A DNA stretch of 15,860 nt from an uncultured Schwartzia sp. (GTDB lineage: Bacteria > Bacillota > Negativicutes > Selenomonadales > Selenomonadaceae): the NCBI GenBank assembly GCA_905373705.1, contig CAJPUA010000004.1, positions 1 through 15,860 of the forward strand. Reading direction: 5' to 3'. The position numbers and the translations under genes are program-made. This document shows, one piece after another, positions 1 through 7,702 of the stretch; the stretch's first letter is position 1, and each line of letters opens with the position of its first letter. Under the pieces are notes generated by a model. It did no database searches. It was not told where the DNA came from and was given only the letters and a program-made list of their open reading frames with translations.

Positions 1-9
1 GAGGAAAAG

Positions 10-945
10 ATGCAAACCAAGCTATTGATTTGGGGATTAGGGAAAGATTTCCAGAAGTTATGGCCGTTCTATCAAGCAGAAATACGAAAAGGGAAAGTCG
101 TTTGTGCGGGGGGGGTGGACAAAAACTCGAACACTCGGATGGATGCATTTCCTGTCTTTTGTAAAGAAGAAATTGCGTTGGAGAATATTGATTATTTGGT
201 GATTTCTTCATCGGATCATTATTGGGAGATTCGGGAGGAAGCGCTCACTATGGGGATGGATGCCGCTAAGATTATTGATGGGAGAATTTTTAGTGTTGAC
301 GGATTTGATTTCTGCCAATTCGAGCAAGGGCATCGGTTGGGCGAGCGAATTTTCGACGGTTATTTTTCTGACAGCAGTTATTGGCATCAGGTGCGGCGCT
401 ATGATGGCCCTGGGGTAGAGGTTACCTTGGGGAAAAAAAGCTACGTGGGCAAATCGTTGATTGAGCATGGAGATCAGGGGCAGGGCGTTATAGAGATCGG
501 TCATTATACGGCGATCGCTTGGGATATTGAATGGGATCTGGGGTTAAATTTGGATCATGATTATCGGCGGGTAAGTTCTTATGGTGTTACGCATTTGCCT
601 GAGGAACAGCAGGCTTTTTTCCCCTCGCGGGACGAAGGTTCTCCGAAGATTACCGTAGGGTCAGATGTCTGGATCGGCAAGGGATCATGTATCAAAAGCG
701 GTGTGCGGATTGAAGATGGAGCGGTAGTCGCAGCACACAGTAATGTTGTCTGTGATGTTCCCGCGTATACCATTGTGGGAGGCAATCCGGCCCGGTTTAT
801 CAAGCAGCGGTTTTCGCCGGATATTGTCAGAGCGCTGTGCAGTCTTTCCTGGTGGGAATGGCCGGAGGAGAAAATTCATGAGGCTATGGCGTATTTTAAT
901 GATCCGGCAGAGTTTGTCCGTCGTTACACCGGGGCCGCATGGTAA
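10..945 (+). CDS. CatB-like hexapeptide-repeat O-acyltransferase with N-terminal Rossmann-like domain
   Basis: Likely transfers an acetyl (or other acyl) group from acyl-CoA to a sugar hydroxyl of a surface polysaccharide or its precursor in the cytoplasm. The 311-residue product has two parts. Residues about 3-95 form a Rossmann-like region starting LLIWGLGKD, resembling the nucleotide- or sugar-binding N-terminal domains of PglD-type acetyltransferases. Residues about 135-270 are a left-handed beta-helix with hexapeptide repeats (ITVGSDVWIGKG, GGNPARFI). The segment HDYRRVSSYG matches the region that carries the catalytic His in the CatB/Vat xenobiotic acyltransferase subgroup. GAGGAAA at 1-7 is a good ribosome binding site for the ATG. 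The gene precedes the UDP-L-FucNAc genes by 84 bases, so it probably decorates the same glycan. A run of eight G (108-115) lies in codons 33-36. Family is fairly sure; the acceptor is unknown. Confidence 0.85.
   Translation: MQTKLLIWGLGKDFQKLWPFYQAEIRKGKVVCAGGVDKNSNTRMDAFPVFCKEEIALENIDYLVISSSDHYWEIREEALTMGMDAAKIIDGRIFSVDGFDFCQFEQGHRLGERIFDGYFSDSSYWHQVRRYDGPGVEVTLGKKSYVGKSLIEHGDQGQGVIEIGHYTAIAWDIEWDLGLNLDHDYRRVSSYGVTHLPEEQQAFFPSRDEGSPKITVGSDVWIGKGSCIKSGVRIEDGAVVAAHSNVVCDVPAYTIVGGNPARFIKQRFSPDIVRALCSLSWWEWPEEKIHEAMAYFNDPAEFVRRYTGAAW
108..115 (+). repeat. G8 homopolymer tract inside the acyltransferase gene
   Basis: Eight consecutive G residues span codons 33-36 (Ala-Gly-Gly-Val). The reading frame is intact here, so the gene is in the ON configuration. 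Loss or gain of one base would shift the frame about 100 bases after the start and remove the catalytic domain. It is the only G or C run of this length I saw in the window. Confidence 0.8.
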
Positions 946-1029
946 AAGAATACTTTCCTGACCATACATAGATGGGGAGAAGAGCATAACTTTGCAGGAC
1001 GTAAGCAAGAAAGGAAAGGAGACATTAAT

Positions 1030-2061
1030 TTGGGGATTTTTACGGATAAGACGTTGATGATCACCGGCGGTACGGGATCGTTCGGCAATGCGGTGCTGCA
1101 TCGCTTTTTAGATACAGATATCAAGGAGATCCGCATCTTTTCACGGGATGAAAAAAAACAGGACGATATGCGTCGGATGTATCAAAATGACAAGATTAAG
1201 TTTTATATCGGAGATGTACGTGAGCCGCATAGCCTGAAGGATGCGATGTATGGTGTGGATTACGTATTTCATGCTGCCGCATTAAAGCAGGTCCCGTCCT
1301 GTGAGTTTTTTCCTCTTGAGGCGGTGAGAACGAACGTATTGGGGTTAGATCATATGTTGACGGCGGCGATTGAGGTGGGGGTCCAAAAAGTTATTTGCCT
1401 CTCTACGGATAAAGCTGCATATCCCATTAATGCGATGGGGATTTCTAAAGCGATGATGGAAAAAGTGGCGTTAGCAAAGTCCCGCACGGTGGAGGAAGAT
1501 AAGACGGTGATTTGCTGTACACGATATGGCAATGTCATGTGTTCCCGGGGCAGCGTGATCCCCCTCTTTATTGAGCAGATCCGGGCCGGTAAGCCTTTGA
1601 CCGTCACTAATCCTCAAATGACACGCTTCCTTATGGATTTGGAAGAAGCGGTTGATCTGGTAATATTTGCCTTTACCCATGGGCATACCGGCGATTTATT
1701 TATTCAGAAAGCGCCGGCCAGTACCATCCATGATTTAGCTTTGGCGGTGCGTTCCCTCTTTGATAAGGGGAAGAAAACACCGATCCGGGTAATCGGAACT
1801 CGCCACGGCGAAAAGCTATATGAAACGCTAATGACGACGGAAGAGCGGGTAAAATCTATAGACATGGGACAATATTTCCGAATTCCTCGAGACGAGCGAG
1901 ATCTGAACTATGAGAAATACTTTTCGACTGGCGATGAAGGAATTTCTCGAGGAGAAGCCTATACTTCAAGTAATACGGAACGATTGGATGTGGATGGAGT
2001 CAAAAACAAACTTTTGACGGTGCAGTATGTAAAACAAGCGCTGGAGAGTTGGGATATGTGA
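1030..2061 (+). CDS. capE/fnlA: UDP-GlcNAc 4,6-dehydratase/5-epimerase (CapE/FnlA/WbjB type)
   Basis: First enzyme of UDP-N-acetyl-L-fucosamine synthesis: it dehydrates UDP-GlcNAc at C4/C6 and epimerises C5, giving a 4-keto-6-deoxy intermediate in the cytoplasm. The 343-residue protein is an extended SDR. It has the NAD(P)-binding motif GGTGSFGN near the N-terminus, AALKQVP, and LSTDKAAYPINAMGISK. The last contains M136-x-x-x-K140 in place of the usual SDR Tyr-x-x-x-Lys, as is typical of this dehydratase family. RHGEKLYETL and the C-terminal region fit full-length CapE. The start is a TTG; AAAGGAG at 1015-1021 sits 8 bases upstream and no better ATG is near. The stop codon overlaps the ATG of the next gene by one base, so the two are probably translationally coupled. 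The CapF and CapG partners follow directly, which supports the call. Confidence 0.93.
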   Translation: MGIFTDKTLMITGGTGSFGNAVLHRFLDTDIKEIRIFSRDEKKQDDMRRMYQNDKIKFYIGDVREPHSLKDAMYGVDYVFHAAALKQVPSCEFFPLEAVRTNVLGLDHMLTAAIEVGVQKVICLSTDKAAYPINAMGISKAMMEKVALAKSRTVEEDKTVICCTRYGNVMCSRGSVIPLFIEQIRAGKPLTVTNPQMTRFLMDLEEAVDLVIFAFTHGHTGDLFIQKAPASTIHDLALAVRSLFDKGKKTPIRVIGTRHGEKLYETLMTTEERVKSIDMGQYFRIPRDERDLNYEKYFSTGDEGISRGEAYTSSNTERLDVDGVKNKLLTVQYVKQALESWDM

Positions 2062-3167
2062 TGAAGATTTTGGTGACAGGAGCAGGCGGCTTTTTAGGAA
2101 AGAATCTCGTTGCTTCTTTGCAAATGGAGAAGTACGAAGCCGTTTCTTATTGCCATTCTGATGGAATAGAGCGGCTGCGTGAAGCGTGTCGAAACGCCGA
2201 TTATGTCTTCCACTTGGCGGGTGTGAACCGACCGGAGACAGAACAAGGTTTTTACGAAGGCAATGTGGCGTTTACTGAGGCCGTAATCCGGGCTTTGGAA
2301 GATGCTGCCTGTCCTGCGCCAATCGTGTTTTCGTCTTCCATACAGGCAGCTTTGGATAATCCTTACGGAAACAGTAAACGCCAGGCGGAACAGGTGCTGC
2401 TTGATTATGCGGCACGATCAGGGAGACGGGTATGGATCTATCGGCTGGCGAATGTGTTCGGAAAGTGGTGCCGACCACATTATAACAGTGTGGTCGCGAC
2501 ATTCTGCCATCAAATTGCGCGAGGGCTGCCCATTCAGGTGAATGATCCGACGCGTACACTAAAACTGGTTTATATTGATGATGTGATACAGGAATTTTTG
2601 TCCAGGCTGCGAGAAGCGCCGATTGAGCCATCGGGATTTCGTGAAGTATCCGCCACTTATACCTGTACGTTGGAGGAATTGGCGGAATGGATAAAATCTT
2701 TTGCGGACTGCCGAAAGACACTGGCGCTGCCGGATCAGGAAAATGTTCTGCTCCGTCATTTATACAGTACATATTTGAGCTATTTGCCGGAGAACGAACT
2801 TTCTTATCCGCTGCTCATGCACCGCGATGCGCGGGGATCGTTTACAGAATTTATTCGGACAGTGGGACAGGGGCAGCTTTCTGTCAATATTTCCCATCCG
2901 CACATCGTCAAGGGAAATCATTGGCATCATTCTAAACACGAGAAATTTTTGGTCGTCAGCGGGAAAGGGGTTATTCGTTTTCGGAAATGGGGCGACAAGA
3001 ATGTGATTGAGTATCCTGTTTCCGGTGATGACTTGGTGGTTGTAGAGATTCCTCCCGGCTATACGCATAATATTGAGAATACCGGGGATACTGATATGGT
3101 AACATTGATGTGGGCAAATGAGAATTTTAATCCTCAAAAACCGGATACCTATGCAATGGAGGTCTGA
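2061..3167 (+). CDS. capF/fnlB: Bifunctional SDR reductase-cupin enzyme of UDP-L-FucNAc synthesis (CapF/FnlB/WbjC type)
   Basis: Second enzyme of the L-FucNAc branch. In the family, the cupin domain epimerises C3 of the CapE product and the SDR domain reduces the C4 keto group with NADPH, giving UDP-2-acetamido-2,6-dideoxy-L-talose. The protein has 368 residues from the ATG at 2061, close to the usual CapF length. The N-terminus reads MKILVTGAGGFLGKN, with a Tyr102-x-x-x-Lys106 motif (YGNSK). The C-terminal cupin begins near residue 255 and has metal-type ligands in GNHWHHSKHEK (His287, His289, His290). An in-frame TTG at 2049 would extend it by four residues, but the ATG abuts the capE stop, has GGGA at 2051-2054, and fits the family N-terminus. 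GGAGG for capG lies inside its 3' end. Confidence 0.93.
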   Translation: MKILVTGAGGFLGKNLVASLQMEKYEAVSYCHSDGIERLREACRNADYVFHLAGVNRPETEQGFYEGNVAFTEAVIRALEDAACPAPIVFSSSIQAALDNPYGNSKRQAEQVLLDYAARSGRRVWIYRLANVFGKWCRPHYNSVVATFCHQIARGLPIQVNDPTRTLKLVYIDDVIQEFLSRLREAPIEPSGFREVSATYTCTLEELAEWIKSFADCRKTLALPDQENVLLRHLYSTYLSYLPENELSYPLLMHRDARGSFTEFIRTVGQGQLSVNISHPHIVKGNHWHHSKHEKFLVVSGKGVIRFRKWGDKNVIEYPVSGDDLVVVEIPPGYTHNIENTGDTDMVTLMWANENFNPQKPDTYAMEV

Positions 3168-3169
3168 CG

Positions 3170-4297
3170 ATGGAAAAACTTCGGGTTATGACAATTTTAG
3201 GTACGCGACCGGAAATTATTCGCTTATCAGAGGTTCTTAAACGTTGCGATAGATATTTTGACCACCAGTTGGTTCATACCGGACAAAATTATGACTATAC
3301 GCTGAACCAGATTTTTTTTGAAGAGCTGGGACTGCGTGCGCCGGATTATTATTTGAACGCTGTTGGTCAAGATTTAGGAGAAACCATAGGCAATATTATC
3401 GCAAAGTCTTATGCTGTTCTGCAAAGAGAGCAGCCGGATGCCGTTTTGCTCCTGGGTGATACTAATTCGGCACTGGCGGCGATTGCCGCTAAACGGCTTA
3501 AGATACCAATCTTCCACATGGAAGCGGGAAACCGTTGTTGGGACTGGAATGTGCCTGAAATGATCAATCGCAAGATCGTGGATCATATTTCGGATGTCAA
3601 TCTGCCGTATACGGAACATTCGCGACGGTATCTTTTATCTGAAGGAATCGATGGAAAGACGATTTTTGTCACTGGCTCGCCGCTGCGGGAAGTTTTCGAA
3701 AAGCAGCGAAAGGCAATTGACGAGAACCACGTTCTGGAAGAACTGCAGCTTTCGCCACGACGGTATCTCTTATTATCGGCGCATCGGGAAGAGAATATTG
3801 ATCATGAGAAAAATTTTCTGTCGTTGATGGAGGCGATTAATGGTATCGCTGAGCATTACCGTCTGCCGGTGATCTATTCTATGCATCCGCGGAGTCGAAA
3901 GTTTATTGAGCGACGTCAGTTTAAGTTTCATCCTTTGGTACGAAGTATGCAGCCATTTGGTTTTATGGCTTATAATAAACTCCAAAAAGAAGCTTTTTGC
4001 GTACTGTCCGACAGCGGGACCCTTTCGGAGGAGAGCGCGATGCTTGGTTTTCCCGCAGTTTTAATCCGTACGTCAACGGAGCGCCCCGAAGTCTTAGATA
4101 AGGGGAGCCTGGTGATTGGCGGGATCACAGAGAGGAGCATCAGACAGGCTGTGGATGTGGTGACAGGTATGCTGCAGGACAGAGAACGGGTGGTTATGGC
4201 TGAGGATTATGAAGATTGTAATGTTTCTGCTAAAGTTGTTAAAATCATTCAAAGTTACACGGATATTGTCAATCGAACAGTTTGGCGGAAAATATAA
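3170..4297 (+). CDS. capG/fnlC: Non-hydrolysing UDP-HexNAc 2-epimerase making UDP-L-FucNAc (CapG/FnlC/WbjD type)
   Basis: Third enzyme of the branch: it inverts C2 of the UDP-L-talose-type intermediate to give UDP-N-acetyl-L-fucosamine. It has the WecB-like GT-B fold. Visible family motifs are ILGTRPEIIRLSE at the N-terminus, HTGQNYDY, HMEAGNRCWDWNVPE (Glu118, Glu130), SAHREENID (His205) and SDSGTLSEESA, all intact. At 375 residues it has the expected size. GGAGG at 3158-3162 lies 7 bases before the ATG, and only two bases separate it from the capF stop. The CysTrpAspTrp segment is typical of the CapG subgroup, as opposed to WecB, and together with the two upstream genes makes L-FucNAc the most probable product. 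A T8 run (3312-3319) lies in the gene. Confidence 0.93.
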   Translation: MEKLRVMTILGTRPEIIRLSEVLKRCDRYFDHQLVHTGQNYDYTLNQIFFEELGLRAPDYYLNAVGQDLGETIGNIIAKSYAVLQREQPDAVLLLGDTNSALAAIAAKRLKIPIFHMEAGNRCWDWNVPEMINRKIVDHISDVNLPYTEHSRRYLLSEGIDGKTIFVTGSPLREVFEKQRKAIDENHVLEELQLSPRRYLLLSAHREENIDHEKNFLSLMEAINGIAEHYRLPVIYSMHPRSRKFIERRQFKFHPLVRSMQPFGFMAYNKLQKEAFCVLSDSGTLSEESAMLGFPAVLIRTSTERPEVLDKGSLVIGGITERSIRQAVDVVTGMLQDRERVVMAEDYEDCNVSAKVVKIIQSYTDIVNRTVWRKI

Positions 4298-4313
4298 CCC
4301 GACTTATAAGAAA

Positions 4314-4320
4314 AGAGGAA
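4314..4320 (+). promoter_or_regulatory. Ribosome binding site that decides the GTG start of the first glycosyltransferase
   Basis: AGAGGAA lies just before the GTG at 4327. An upstream TTG at 4282 is in frame but has no comparable site and would overlap capG by 16 bases. The same ten bases, AAAAGAGGAA, also precede the proposed start of the next glycosyltransferase. Confidence 0.6.
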
Positions 4321-4326
4321 TTTGGC

Positions 4327-5520
4327 GTGGATCCTTTAGTATCAATCATTATTCCGGTTTATAATGGTTCCAATTATATGCGGGAAGCACTTGACAGTGC
4401 ACTGGCACAGACATATTCGAATATTGAGATTCTTGTTGTGAATGACGGTTCGAATGATGGAGGGAAAACGCGAGATATTGCGCTTTCCTATGGCGATAGA
4501 ATCCGCTATCTCGAGCAAGAGAAGAATGGCGGAGTTTCTACGGTACTGAACATGGGGATCCGTGCTATGCGGGGCGAGTACTTTTCGTGGCTGTCTCATG
4601 ATGATGTTTATTACCCAGAGAAGATACAGGCAGAGATAGATGCTTTACGGGCAGCTGGCAATATGGATGCGGTGGTATATAGTGGATGGGACACCCTTCT
4701 GATGCCGGAGCGTAAGGTGGTTCCGTACGAAGGGTTACGACGGCGTTATCGAGACGTCTATATCCACTCGGGTTTGTGTGCGGAGGCGTTCGGGTTTATC
4801 GGCGGCGGCACTCTTTTAATTCCACGCAGTTGGTTTGATCGCTATGGACTTTTTGATGAGAGGCTGCGGGGGACGCAAGATGATGTAAAATGGTTTGAAA
4901 TGTTCCATGATAAAGAACTGGTTTATGTGGACGAACATTTGATTCAGTCTCGATCGCATGAGATGCAGGTTACATATCGTTACTCGGGATTTCAGAAGGA
5001 GTGTGATGAGCTTTACCTCTGGATGGCAAAGCAGGTTGCGGAGGAGGACACCCAACGGGCAGGACTGACATTATATCAGTTTTTGTGCGGTTTCTTGGGG
5101 GCTGTGGGAAGTTTTCCCACGGCGCGTGAGTATGTGCGGGAAAAATTACAGACGATGGCTCCCCCCAAGGATGCGGCAGAACGACTGCAATCGTTTCGAA
5201 GTTGGCTGCAATCATTAGGGGGCACTCAGCACGGGATCTATCTTTATTGCGCGGGACAGCGCGGAGAAGGGTGTGCGGCAGCGTTGCGGGGAAGAAAAAT
5301 TTCTATCGCCGGCATAGCGGATTCCGATTCCAGTAAATGGGGTAAAGAGATCGCAGGAATGACGTGTCTTTCTCCACAAGAGCTTCCTAATGATGCGCTT
5401 TTGATTGTCACCAAAATCGAGGCAGAGGGATTGCGCCGCCAATTACGCCGCGATGGATTTCGGCATGTGGTCACTTATGAAGAAATGGAAGAGCGGCTGT
5501 TGATGGTTCCGGTGATCTGA
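4327..5520 (+). CDS. GT2 family glycosyltransferase with C-terminal Rossmann-like module
   Basis: A GT-A fold inverting glycosyltransferase that probably adds one sugar to the lipid-linked repeat unit on the cytoplasmic side of the inner membrane. From the GTG at 4327 it has 397 residues. It starts VDPLVSIIIPVYNGSNYM, then EILVVNDGSNDGG (nucleotide-binding Asp) and WLSHDDVYYPEK, where HDD takes the place of the DXD metal motif. GTQDDVKWF fits the acceptor side. Residues about 303-397 form a separate Rossmann-like domain beginning GIYLYCAGQRGEG, followed by an acidic segment IADSDSSKWGKE. This domain resembles those in two other proteins of the cluster. Its donor and acceptor cannot be read from sequence; UDP-L-FucNAc is a possible donor by context. 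A TTG at 4282 is an alternative start. Confidence 0.85.
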   Translation: MDPLVSIIIPVYNGSNYMREALDSALAQTYSNIEILVVNDGSNDGGKTRDIALSYGDRIRYLEQEKNGGVSTVLNMGIRAMRGEYFSWLSHDDVYYPEKIQAEIDALRAAGNMDAVVYSGWDTLLMPERKVVPYEGLRRRYRDVYIHSGLCAEAFGFIGGGTLLIPRSWFDRYGLFDERLRGTQDDVKWFEMFHDKELVYVDEHLIQSRSHEMQVTYRYSGFQKECDELYLWMAKQVAEEDTQRAGLTLYQFLCGFLGAVGSFPTAREYVREKLQTMAPPKDAAERLQSFRSWLQSLGGTQHGIYLYCAGQRGEGCAAALRGRKISIAGIADSDSSKWGKEIAGMTCLSPQELPNDALLIVTKIEAEGLRRQLRRDGFRHVVTYEEMEERLLMVPVI

Positions 5521-5593
5521 TACTGGTATCATGGCATATATAAAGAATAGGAGTATCGAGGCGAATGCACAGAGGGCAAGAAAGAATATTAAA

Positions 5594-5600
5594 AGAGGAA
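5594..5600 (+). promoter_or_regulatory. Ribosome binding site favouring the internal ATG of the second glycosyltransferase
   Basis: AGAGGAA ends 9 bases before the ATG at 5610, where the family-typical N-terminus begins. An ATG at 5565 in the same frame has AGGAG at 5549-5553, 11 bases away, so the choice is not certain. Confidence 0.45.
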
Positions 5601-5609
5601 GCGGAAGTT

Positions 5610-6884
5610 ATGCGTGAGCCTTTAATCAGTGTGATCGTGCCGGTCTACAATGTCGAAGGATATGTGGGGAAGTGCATAACATCACTTTTGCAGCAGACGT
5701 ATCCGAGATTTGAGTTGATTTTAGTGGATGATGGTTCGACGGATGATTCGGGGAAGATTTGCGATCGATATGAGGAGAAAGATGAACGGATACGGGTGAT
5801 CCATAAAAATAATGGTGGCGTTTCCTCTGCCCGCAATGCGGGCGTCGCCGCGATGCGAGGTGAGTTTCTGGCGTTTGTTGATCCGGATGATTGGGTGGAG
5901 CCGTCTTATTTGGAAGAACTGGCGGCTCCTCTATTGAAAGATGAAACGATTGATATGGTCGTCGGCTGCTTTTATCTGCGGGAGGACGGGCAGGGGGTAC
6001 CCATCAGCGAAGGGAAAAAAGGGACAGAAGGCTATCTGGCAACGAAAGACAGACTGCGGCAGATGATGGATGGGGTATATTGGGATGAGTCTCTTTGCGG
6101 CAAGCTGTATAAAGGAGCCTTGTGGACTGATTTTTCTTTTCCCGATGCGATGCAAGTGGGAGAAGATTTGTACGCCAACTGGCAGATTTTGCAGCGGGCA
6201 AAGAAAGTCTACTACACACCGTCCCAGCGCTATCATTATGCGCTGCGTGAGGGGAGTTTGACCAACAGTCCTCGACCAGAAAATCGATTTGGTTTCTTGA
6301 CGGCCCTTCATGAGATCGAAAGTACAAGGGAAGCTCGGGAAGATACGGCGCTTTATCGTTCCGTTCAGACGCGGCTCTTTGATGTTTATCGAGATGTGGT
6401 ACGCCGCATGGTATTAGATACACAAAGAGATTACACGGCGAAGGTCCAGTCTGTTGCGCAGGCCATGAGTCAGCAGGTGACGGCAGCCGCTAAGGCTTGT
6501 GTTGAGGAACCTGAGATACGGCGTGTGATGGTGGAGCGTTCAGGCAGCTATAACGATATTATCAGCCATTATCAGAAGTTTCTTGAGGAGCTGCGGCTCA
6601 TCGCTGCTAAGGAAAAACTCTATCTTTACGGAGCGGGGACGTATGCTATGGCGGCGCAGAAAGCTTTGTCTGCGCAGGGGATTGAGATTCGGGGATTTAT
6701 CATCAGCGATGATCGGACGGCACTCTCTCACTCACCGGACGGAGAACATCCTGTTCTGTTTTTAAGCCAGCTCCCGGTGCACGAAGCCTATACCGGCGTT
6801 TTGATCTGCTTGGGGCTGCGCGATATGGAGGAAGTATTACCAGGCATCCGGAAGAAGGGGGTTCGACGGATATTTTACTGGTGA
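5610..6884 (+). CDS. GT2 family glycosyltransferase with C-terminal Rossmann-like module
   Basis: Probably a second cytoplasmic transferase building the same repeat unit. From the ATG at 5610 it has 424 residues. The GT-A domain reads LISVIVPVYNVEGY, ELILVDDGSTDDSG, NNGGVSSARNAG and FVDPDDWVEPSY, so the nucleotide-binding and metal-binding Asp motifs are complete. A helical middle part with AMQVGEDLYANW follows. Residues about 336-424 form a C-terminal Rossmann-like module starting KLYLYGAGTYAMAA, with an acidic ISDDRT segment after the second strand. The N-terminal half belongs to the common EpsH/WcaA-like GT2 group. The gene lies 89 bases after its neighbour and shares the AAAAGAGGAA leader, so the two may be paralogues. 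An upstream ATG at 5565 would add 15 residues (MHRGQERILKEEAEV). Sugar specificity is unknown. Confidence 0.87.
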   Translation: MREPLISVIVPVYNVEGYVGKCITSLLQQTYPRFELILVDDGSTDDSGKICDRYEEKDERIRVIHKNNGGVSSARNAGVAAMRGEFLAFVDPDDWVEPSYLEELAAPLLKDETIDMVVGCFYLREDGQGVPISEGKKGTEGYLATKDRLRQMMDGVYWDESLCGKLYKGALWTDFSFPDAMQVGEDLYANWQILQRAKKVYYTPSQRYHYALREGSLTNSPRPENRFGFLTALHEIESTREAREDTALYRSVQTRLFDVYRDVVRRMVLDTQRDYTAKVQSVAQAMSQQVTAAAKACVEEPEIRRVMVERSGSYNDIISHYQKFLEELRLIAAKEKLYLYGAGTYAMAAQKALSAQGIEIRGFIISDDRTALSHSPDGEHPVLFLSQLPVHEAYTGVLICLGLRDMEEVLPGIRKKGVRRIFYW

Positions 6885-6914
6885 GGCGGTAAAGTATTTG
6901 GATTGGCGTCACGA

Positions 6915-6928
6915 TATAATAGTATAAA
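6915..6928 (+). promoter_or_regulatory. Possible sigma-70 promoter -10 region for the LicC-LicD cassette
   Basis: The 69-base gap before the nucleotidyltransferase holds a perfect TATAAT at 6915-6920 and a TATAAA at 6923-6928. A clear -35 box is missing: TTGGAT at 6898-6903 is 19 bases before the second hexamer. A promoter here would separate the cassette from the glycosyltransferase operon. The evidence is base composition and one consensus hexamer only. Confidence 0.35.
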
Positions 6929-6953
6929 TTAATTTTGCAGGGAGGATTCACAG

Positions 6954-7682
6954 GTGAAAGCGATTATTATGGCGGCGGGGGTCGGCAGCCGGATCAGCCG
7001 GCATGTGGATAAGCCGAAGTGTCTGCTGGAGATCGAGGGGAAGCCGATTCTGCGTCGGACATGCGAAATGCTGCTCAAAAATGATATTCAGCCGACCATT
7101 GTGGTAGGCTATCAGCATCAAATGATCGAGCGGGAGATTTCGAGTCTTGGGGTTACGACCCTTTATAATCCCTTTTACCGGGTGACGAACAGCTTGGGGT
7201 CGCTGTGGTTTGCGCGGGAATTTATTCCCGATAATGAAGATTTATTTCTCATGAATGCCGATGTATTTTGGGAACAGGATATTTTGGATATTCTCCTCAA
7301 GGAGGATAAAAATGCCCTTCTTTTAGCCGATTCCTCATTAGTGCGGCTAAATGAAGGGGATTACTTCTTCGGCTGCGAGGGCAATAAGATCGTCAAGTAT
7401 GGCAAAGAGCTGGAGCGTGAGATACGCACCCACGAATATGTGGGAGTGGGGCGCGTTAAACCGGCGTTTATGGCGTCATTCAAGGCGATGATGAATTATC
7501 TTATCGAGGCGGAGCAGTATAATTTCTGGTGGGAAGATATCCTGTACCGGTGCAGCGCCGAGCAGGACGTTTATGTGCGGGACGTGGCCGGGCATTTCTG
7601 GGCCGAGGTGGATTATATCGAGGATTACGAGCGCATTATGGACTATATTTGGAAACGCAGCAAGAAGGACGATACGAAGTAA
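6954..7682 (+). CDS. LicC-like CTP-dependent nucleotidyltransferase (choline/aminoalkyl phosphate or phosphonate activation)
   Basis: A 242-residue single-domain nucleotidyltransferase of the sugar-nucleotide/LicC fold. It probably activates a small phosphate or phosphonate as its CMP derivative in the cytoplasm. The N-terminus KAIIMAAGVGSRI with DKPKCLLEIEGKPIL is the NTP-binding signature. Asp103 in LFLMNADVFW and Asp220 in WAEVDYIEDYER are at the two positions that bind the metal in this fold. VTNSLGSLWFA occupies the place of the NNFYSLYLV-type segment of LicC. The length and lack of a C-terminal beta-helix argue against a glucose-1-phosphate enzyme of GlmU type. The start is GTG with GGAGG at 6941-6945. 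The LicD gene follows after 20 bases, which strongly suggests CMP-linked chemistry. Substrate (phosphocholine, phosphoethanolamine, 2-aminoethylphosphonate or another) is unresolved. Confidence 0.8.
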   Translation: MKAIIMAAGVGSRISRHVDKPKCLLEIEGKPILRRTCEMLLKNDIQPTIVVGYQHQMIEREISSLGVTTLYNPFYRVTNSLGSLWFAREFIPDNEDLFLMNADVFWEQDILDILLKEDKNALLLADSSLVRLNEGDYFFGCEGNKIVKYGKELEREIRTHEYVGVGRVKPAFMASFKAMMNYLIEAEQYNFWWEDILYRCSAEQDVYVRDVAGHFWAEVDYIEDYERIMDYIWKRSKKDDTK

Positions 7683-7702
7683 ACGATCGGGGATAGATAG
7701 CC

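Noticed and set aside
4282..4326. TTG at 4282 as start of the first glycosyltransferase
   Set aside because: It would overlap capG by 16 bases and lacks a ribosome binding site; GTG at 4327 has AGAGGAA just upstream and gives the usual GT2 N-terminus.
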